In this document: positions 40,382 through 44,885 of the stretch, in pieces
How the letters are laid out: each line of letters starts with the position of its first letter
How positions within the stretch are numbered: the stretch's first letter is position 1
Origin: Bacteroides sp. CAG:709
GTDB lineage: Bacteria > Bacteroidota > Bacteroidia > Bacteroidales > UBA932
Reading direction: 5' to 3'
Length of the DNA: 44,885 nt
Assembly: GCA_000434935.1 (NCBI GenBank)
Contig: FR882195.1
Coordinates: 108,224-153,108 of the forward strand
Translations under genes and position numbers: made by a program
The notes under the pieces: generated by a model
Seen by the model: the letters and a program-made list of their open reading frames with translations, nothing else
What the model was told of the DNA's origin: nothing
The model's database searches: none

Positions 40382-42145
40382 ATGAACAATATAATAAAAA
40401 TTACCATAGCGATTGCCTCTTCGGCCATGGCGGTAAGCTGCAATGACTTTCTGGACAGGTATCCGTATGATTCCGTCACTTCGAATACGGTATACAAGTC
40501 TGCCACATTGGCGGAAAATGCGGTAACGGGCGTCTATAGCAGCCTTTTGGCGAACTATAACAGTTATGACGGCAGCACGAACTGGGATGCGTTTTCGTCT
40601 GTGCTCGATGTCAATGACAATAATATTTCCCTCCGTTATCCATTTTTGTTGGGATTGGTGCAGTCCAATGCAGGGGTGTTCCTGAACAATTGGAAGTATC
40701 TGTACGAAAGCGTGAACAGGGCTAATGATGTTATTGCCAACATCGGAGGGACGGCAGCATTGTCTGACGAACTTAAAGCGCAGAGGATAGCGGAATGCAA
40801 ATTCATCCGTGCTTATGCTTATTACAGGCTCAATGCCCTTTGGCATGGCGTTCCGGTCTATCTGGAAAATCTGGCTCCCGGCGAGTATACCAGAGGCCGC
40901 AAATCTGAAGAAGAGGTCTGGAACATTGTTCTGGATGATTTGACGGATGTTATTGACTGTGAGCATCTTCCTGCCAAATATGCTTCGGGCGACAGCAACT
41001 TCGGACGCATCACCAAAGGCGCTGCATACGCTCTCCGCGGAAAAGTCTACATGTGGCTGAAGCAGTGGGACAAGGCCGAGGCTGACTTCCTCAAAGTGGG
41101 CGAGTGCGGATTTGGACTTTTCAAAGGAAGTTATGCTGACCTCTTCATTGAGAAGAATGAAAAGTCGGATGAGATGATATTCTCCGTGACGATGGAGAAC
41201 TTGCCTGGACACGGCAATGTCTATAGCCGTACTTACGGAAACTGGATGACATGCGGCAACGGTCAGAATCATTTCTTTTTCAATGCGAATTTTGCAGACT
41301 CTTATCAGTGGGCAGACGGCAAGCCGTTCTCCTATGATGACGTCATACCAGGTTACAGCAGCATGGATCCTAAAGCGAGAAGCGTGTATTTCTGCCGCAA
41401 CTATATGACGGAAGCGGAGAAAGCCACCATGAAGGCTTATGGCGCCGACATGTCCAAATATGACGAAACCGGCAATGAAGCGCGCATCAAAGCGGCTTAT
41501 GAGAACCGTGACCCGAGATTGACAGCAACGGCTATCGTGCCTTATTCCAATTATTTGGGAGGTTTCGCCAAAGGTTCTGCCGTGAACTATCAGATAAGGT
41601 GGCCATACCGTTCGGAAAATGCTCCGGATTTCGACCTCAGGACCGTTTCGACGACTTACATGCTCTACAATATCAGGAAATTCGTGACCAAAGGCAAGGA
41701 ATACAATAATTCCACATACAATCCCGTGGATGTTCCTATCATCAGATATGCTGATGTGCTGCTTTGTCTGGCAGAAGCCGTGAATGAGCAGGGCAGGACC
41801 TCTGAAGCAGCCGGATATGTGAACCAGGTGCGCAATCGTGCCGGAGTCGCTGAACTGAATTCAGGTGCCGAGTGGCTCAAGGTAAACGGTAAGGAGGATA
41901 TGGCACAGCGCATTGTAGATGAGAAACATTGGGAACTTGCCTGTGAGGAGCAGCTCTATCTGGAAGAGCTCAGATGGGGCGTATGGAAAGAGCGGAAGTT
42001 TGACTTCGCCAAGGGTCTTCATCAGGTCTGGGGCTCGCCAGTATATGATTACGTTTATGGCGGCGACGCATACCTGAAATGGCCTGTTCCTGCATCCGAA
42101 AAGGAAAAGAATCCTAATCTTGAACAAAACGAAGGTTGGTACTAA
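40382..42145 (+). CDS. SusD/RagB-family glycan-binding lipoprotein
   Basis: The 587-residue SusD homologue caps the SusC channel and binds the incoming glycan at the cell surface. The lipobox MAVSC (Cys20) is followed by NDFLDRYP, the characteristic SusD start. The TPR-like helical core is seen in RANDVIANIGGTAALSDELKAQRIAECKFIRAYAYYRLNALWHGVP (in parts) and in VPIIRYADVLLCLAEAVNEQGRTSEAAGYVNQVRNRAGV. The C-terminus ends in YLKWPVPASEKEKNPNLEQNEGWY, with the usual WPIP-type and QNPGY-type motifs. Alternative ATG at 40376 would add two residues. It is translated right behind SusC. Confidence 0.96.
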   Translation: MNNIIKITIAIASSAMAVSCNDFLDRYPYDSVTSNTVYKSATLAENAVTGVYSSLLANYNSYDGSTNWDAFSSVLDVNDNNISLRYPFLLGLVQSNAGVFLNNWKYLYESVNRANDVIANIGGTAALSDELKAQRIAECKFIRAYAYYRLNALWHGVPVYLENLAPGEYTRGRKSEEEVWNIVLDDLTDVIDCEHLPAKYASGDSNFGRITKGAAYALRGKVYMWLKQWDKAEADFLKVGECGFGLFKGSYADLFIEKNEKSDEMIFSVTMENLPGHGNVYSRTYGNWMTCGNGQNHFFFNANFADSYQWADGKPFSYDDVIPGYSSMDPKARSVYFCRNYMTEAEKATMKAYGADMSKYDETGNEARIKAAYENRDPRLTATAIVPYSNYLGGFAKGSAVNYQIRWPYRSENAPDFDLRTVSTTYMLYNIRKFVTKGKEYNNSTYNPVDVPIIRYADVLLCLAEAVNEQGRTSEAAGYVNQVRNRAGVAELNSGAEWLKVNGKEDMAQRIVDEKHWELACEEQLYLEELRWGVWKERKFDFAKGLHQVWGSPVYDYVYGGDAYLKWPVPASEKEKNPNLEQNEGWY

Positions 42146-42163
42146 TTAATAACTATTACAATA

Positions 42164-44885
42164 ATGAGAAAATTACTTTTGACATTTGCAGTGGCGATTT
42201 GCGCCGGGACATTGGGCGCACAACCACGTAAAACGGATGTTGTAAAGGCTTGGGAAGGCACTATCGACATGCCTACCTATCTGCTTGATGCGCCGGAAGA
42301 AGCTCCTATTTTCGAGCGTGACTGGTCTTATCAGAGAGCGCGCAGAAGCGTTTATCCTTATCTTTTGAACGACAATATGACCAGAAAGAAGGATACCGTC
42401 ACATACAAGGCTCTCTACATGGAGAACGAATATGTGGAACTTTGTGTGCTTCCCGAAATCGGCGGACGTCTGATTTATGCCGTCGACAAGACCAATGGTT
42501 ATGACATATTCTACCACAACCATGTCATCAAGCCTGCCAATGTGGGAATGTTGGGCGCCTGGGTGTCAGGCGGCGTGGAATGGAACGTCTTCCATCATCA
42601 TCGTGCGACTTCCCATACCCCATGCGACTACAAGATTGTGGAAAACTCTGACGGCAGCAAGACAATCTGGGTAGGCGAGACCGAATACCGCCACAGGATG
42701 TCATGGGCCATCGGCATAACCCTTCATCCGGGCAAGTCCTATATGGAAATTTCAGGACGTCTTATAAACAACACCATGAATGACAATTCGATGCTATATT
42801 GGTCGAATGTCTCTACACTGGTGGATGAAAACTATCAGATCATCTTCCCGCAAAGCGTGGAATTCGTTACCTTCCACTGCAAGAACTGGTTCGCGCATTG
42901 GCCTGTAACTCACGAGACTTTCAACGGGATGTCATTCTACAAGGACGGTGTGGACGCGTCATGGTGGAAGAACCACTATATGTCCAATTCAATGTTTGCC
43001 TATGACCTGAAGGAGGACTTCATCGCAGGTTATGACCATGGACGGAATGCCGGAACCATGCTTACAGGTAACCATAACATCATCAAGGGCGGCAAGTTCT
43101 GGCTGTGGGGCCCTAATTCCGAGTGGGATACCAAGATTCTTACCGACAATTCAGGCCACTATTGCGAGTTGATGGCAGGCGCATATTCCGACAACCAGCC
43201 TGATTACAACTGGTCTGCACCTTATGAGACCAAGACATTCTCACAATATTGGTACGGCATCCGTGACATGGGCGGAGTGAAGGCAGGTGACAAGAATGCC
43301 GCCATCAATATGGATGTCCTGGATGACACCAAAGTGCTTCTGGGCGTGAACACCACGTCCCCGATGAAAGGGCTTAATGTGATTTTGTATGCAGGCAACG
43401 ATGAGGTTTTCAGGACTACAGCCGATGTGGCTCCGGACAAGCCTTACGTCAAAATCATCAACATTGACAAGAACATTGACAAGAATTCATTGAAAATGGT
43501 GCTCGCGGCAGCGGATGGAAAGCAGATGCTTTCCTACAAGCCGGTAGTCAAGGATCCGGAGAAGCCGCTTCCGCCGATTGTCGAGCGCCCGAAACTCCCG
43601 CAGGAGATTGAAAACACCGAGGAGTGCTATCTTGTGGGCCTCAGGAACCTCCAGTTCCACAATCCGTTCATCGACCCTACCGACTATTTCAATGAGGTTC
43701 TCCGTAGAGATCCGGGCGATACCCGCGCCAATACGAGAATGGGCGTCTGGTACAGACAAAGAGGTGAGTATGACAAGGCTGCGGCTTATCTGCGCCGTGC
43801 AATCGCCCGTCAGACACATGATTATACACGTCCGAAGGATTGCGAGGCCATTTACAATCTTGGTCTGATTTTGAAGGAACAGGGTAAGGTCGAGGCTGCT
43901 TTCGATACCTTGTATCGTGCCGTATGGAACTACAATTATAACTCTGCAGCGAATTTCCATCTCGCACAGATGTATACGCAGGCCCGTGATTTCGACATGG
44001 CGCTTGACCGTCTGAACGAGGCATTGACCTACAACGGAAACAATTTCGAGGCTATGAACTTGAAAGCCAGCATTCTCCGCCTGCGCGGCAATTCCGATGA
44101 AGCTGCGAAATGCGTCGGCCAGGTGCTTGCAATGGATCCGCTTAATGCTTATGCTACAGCGGAATATGACATGCTCAATGGTACTGACAATCTGAAGACA
44201 CTCATGCGCGAGCAGGTGGAATCTTATATGGAACTTTCCCTGAAGTATCTGCATAATGGCTTCATTGACAAGGCTTTGGAACTTATGAAGTATGCTGACG
44301 GTATCAAGCCTTATCCTTCTGCCAAGATGTGGCTGGGATGGTTTGCCCACATGTCCGGTGACAAGGAGACTGCCGGGAAATTGTTCGGGGAGGCTCTGGC
44401 CCTGCCTACGAAATATTGCAATCCGTTCCGTCTGGAGACTATCGAGGTCCTCAAATTGGCGATGCAGTATTGTCCTGACAATGCCAAACCTCATTACTAC
44501 CTGGGCAACTTGCTGTATGACAAGCAGAAAGACAATGCAATCGCAGAGTGGAAACGTTGCGTGGAGATGGATCCGTCCAATGCCATGGCCTGGAGAAATC
44601 TCGGATGGGCCAACTGGCTGTATACCAAAAACTACGCAGAGTCTGCCAAATATTACAGGAAGGCCATTGACCTGATGCCGGACAATGCATTGTTCCTGGA
44701 GGAAATCGACCAGGTTTATGAGGCTGGCGGAGAAGATGTCAGGACCCGTTTCGAATTGCTCAAGAGTCATCATTCTACCTGCGTGAAGAGGTATTATCCT
44801 CTTGCAGCTGAGGTTATTACCGGTACTTTCGTAGGTGAGTATGATTATGTGCTTGATTTGCTCAGGAACTGCTATTTCCCTACAC
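42164..44885 (+). CDS. DUF5107 and TPR-repeat exported protein (3' truncated by window edge)
   Basis: An open frame of 907 codons that runs off the right edge without a stop. It begins with a signal peptide (MRKLLLTFAVAICAGTLGAQ) 18 bases after the SusD stop. Residues about 35-330 match DUF5107, a mutarotase-like super-sandwich domain: VELCVLPEIGGRLIYAVDKTNGYDIFYHN and GAWVSGGVEWNVFHHHRATSHTP in parts. A beta-rich section follows, and from about residue 500 onward tetratricopeptide repeats appear (NTRMGVWYRQRGEYDKAAAYLRRA, AIYNLGLILKEQGKVEAAFDTLYRA, PSNAMAWRNLGWANWLYTKNYAESAKYYRKAIDL in parts). Proteins of this type occur in arabinose- and pectin-related loci of Bacteroidota as I recall, but their enzyme activity is not established. 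It completes the visible part of the polysaccharide locus; any glycoside hydrolases must lie past the window. Confidence 0.88.
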   Translation, partial: MRKLLLTFAVAICAGTLGAQPRKTDVVKAWEGTIDMPTYLLDAPEEAPIFERDWSYQRARRSVYPYLLNDNMTRKKDTVTYKALYMENEYVELCVLPEIGGRLIYAVDKTNGYDIFYHNHVIKPANVGMLGAWVSGGVEWNVFHHHRATSHTPCDYKIVENSDGSKTIWVGETEYRHRMSWAIGITLHPGKSYMEISGRLINNTMNDNSMLYWSNVSTLVDENYQIIFPQSVEFVTFHCKNWFAHWPVTHETFNGMSFYKDGVDASWWKNHYMSNSMFAYDLKEDFIAGYDHGRNAGTMLTGNHNIIKGGKFWLWGPNSEWDTKILTDNSGHYCELMAGAYSDNQPDYNWSAPYETKTFSQYWYGIRDMGGVKAGDKNAAINMDVLDDTKVLLGVNTTSPMKGLNVILYAGNDEVFRTTADVAPDKPYVKIINIDKNIDKNSLKMVLAAADGKQMLSYKPVVKDPEKPLPPIVERPKLPQEIENTEECYLVGLRNLQFHNPFIDPTDYFNEVLRRDPGDTRANTRMGVWYRQRGEYDKAAAYLRRAIARQTHDYTRPKDCEAIYNLGLILKEQGKVEAAFDTLYRAVWNYNYNSAANFHLAQMYTQARDFDMALDRLNEALTYNGNNFEAMNLKASILRLRGNSDEAAKCVGQVLAMDPLNAYATAEYDMLNGTDNLKTLMREQVESYMELSLKYLHNGFIDKALELMKYADGIKPYPSAKMWLGWFAHMSGDKETAGKLFGEALALPTKYCNPFRLETIEVLKLAMQYCPDNAKPHYYLGNLLYDKQKDNAIAEWKRCVEMDPSNAMAWRNLGWANWLYTKNYAESAKYYRKAIDLMPDNALFLEEIDQVYEAGGEDVRTRFELLKSHHSTCVKRYYPLAAEVITGTFVGEYDYVLDLLRNCYFPT

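Noticed and set aside
40355..41272. 305-codon minus-strand frame opposite SusD
   Set aside because: Antisense shadow; the SusD frame is complete with lipobox and end motifs.
43487..44773. 428-codon minus-strand frame opposite the DUF5107/TPR gene
   Set aside because: The sense frame has a signal peptide, a DUF5107 domain and TPR motifs; the antisense frame has none of these.

Overview
The window looks like chromosomal DNA of a member of the Bacteroidales (Bacteroidota), probably gut-associated and possibly uncultured. The evidence is SusC/SusD-type outer-membrane proteins, a one-protein hybrid two-component sensor, lipoproteins with Bacteroidota-like signal peptides, a bactofilin, a V-type ATPase operon of the E-DUF2764-A-B-D-I-K kind, and promoters of the Bacteroidota type (TTTG, about 20 bases, TAnnTTTG) with few Shine-Dalgarno sites. 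Nothing suggests a plasmid, prophage, insertion sequence or CRISPR array, and no tRNA or rRNA was seen.

Layout. 1-1.6 kb: C-terminal part of SecA and a bactofilin, closed by a terminator. 1.7-5.8 kb: two tandem paralogous regulators with about seven membrane segments and an AraC DNA-binding tail, facing a fused ABC exporter. 5.9-6.7 kb: a stretch with little coding that holds a promoter, a strongly folded RNA leader, a 51-residue protein overlooked by length-based gene calling, a terminator, and a second short promoter-hairpin unit. 6.7-9.6 kb: a BtuB-like TonB-dependent receptor coupled to a cytoplasmic alpha/beta hydrolase. 9.6-12.1 kb (minus): M20 dipeptidase and a NahK-like sugar kinase. 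12.3-15.0 kb: APS kinase, an exported PCMD-domain protein and a PAPS-type sulfotransferase in one coupled operon. 15.0-22.4 kb: the V-ATPase operon, whose proteolipid has the full sodium-site residue pattern, ended by a 23-bp perfect hairpin. 22.4-25.6 kb (minus): AraC regulator followed by a GH3 lipoprotein. 25.7-29.3 kb: L-rhamnose catabolism (kinase, isomerase, aldolase). 29.3-31.3 kb (minus): S1/P1-type nuclease and an exported aldose 1-epimerase. 31.4-44.9 kb: a fimbrillin-like lipoprotein, a 1324-residue hybrid sensor, SusC, SusD and a DUF5107/TPR protein cut by the window end; together the start of a polysaccharide utilisation locus.

How they work together. The cell takes up complex carbohydrate and other ligands through TonB-dependent receptors, splits beta-glycosides (GH3), converts L-rhamnose to dihydroxyacetone phosphate and lactaldehyde, and uses a V-ATPase probably coupled to sodium. 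The sulfotransferase operon makes PAPS from APS and transfers sulfate to an unknown acceptor. The least explained parts are the folded RNA with its small protein (6.0-6.4 kb), the sulfotransferase operon with its exported middle gene, and the twin membrane-bound AraC proteins.
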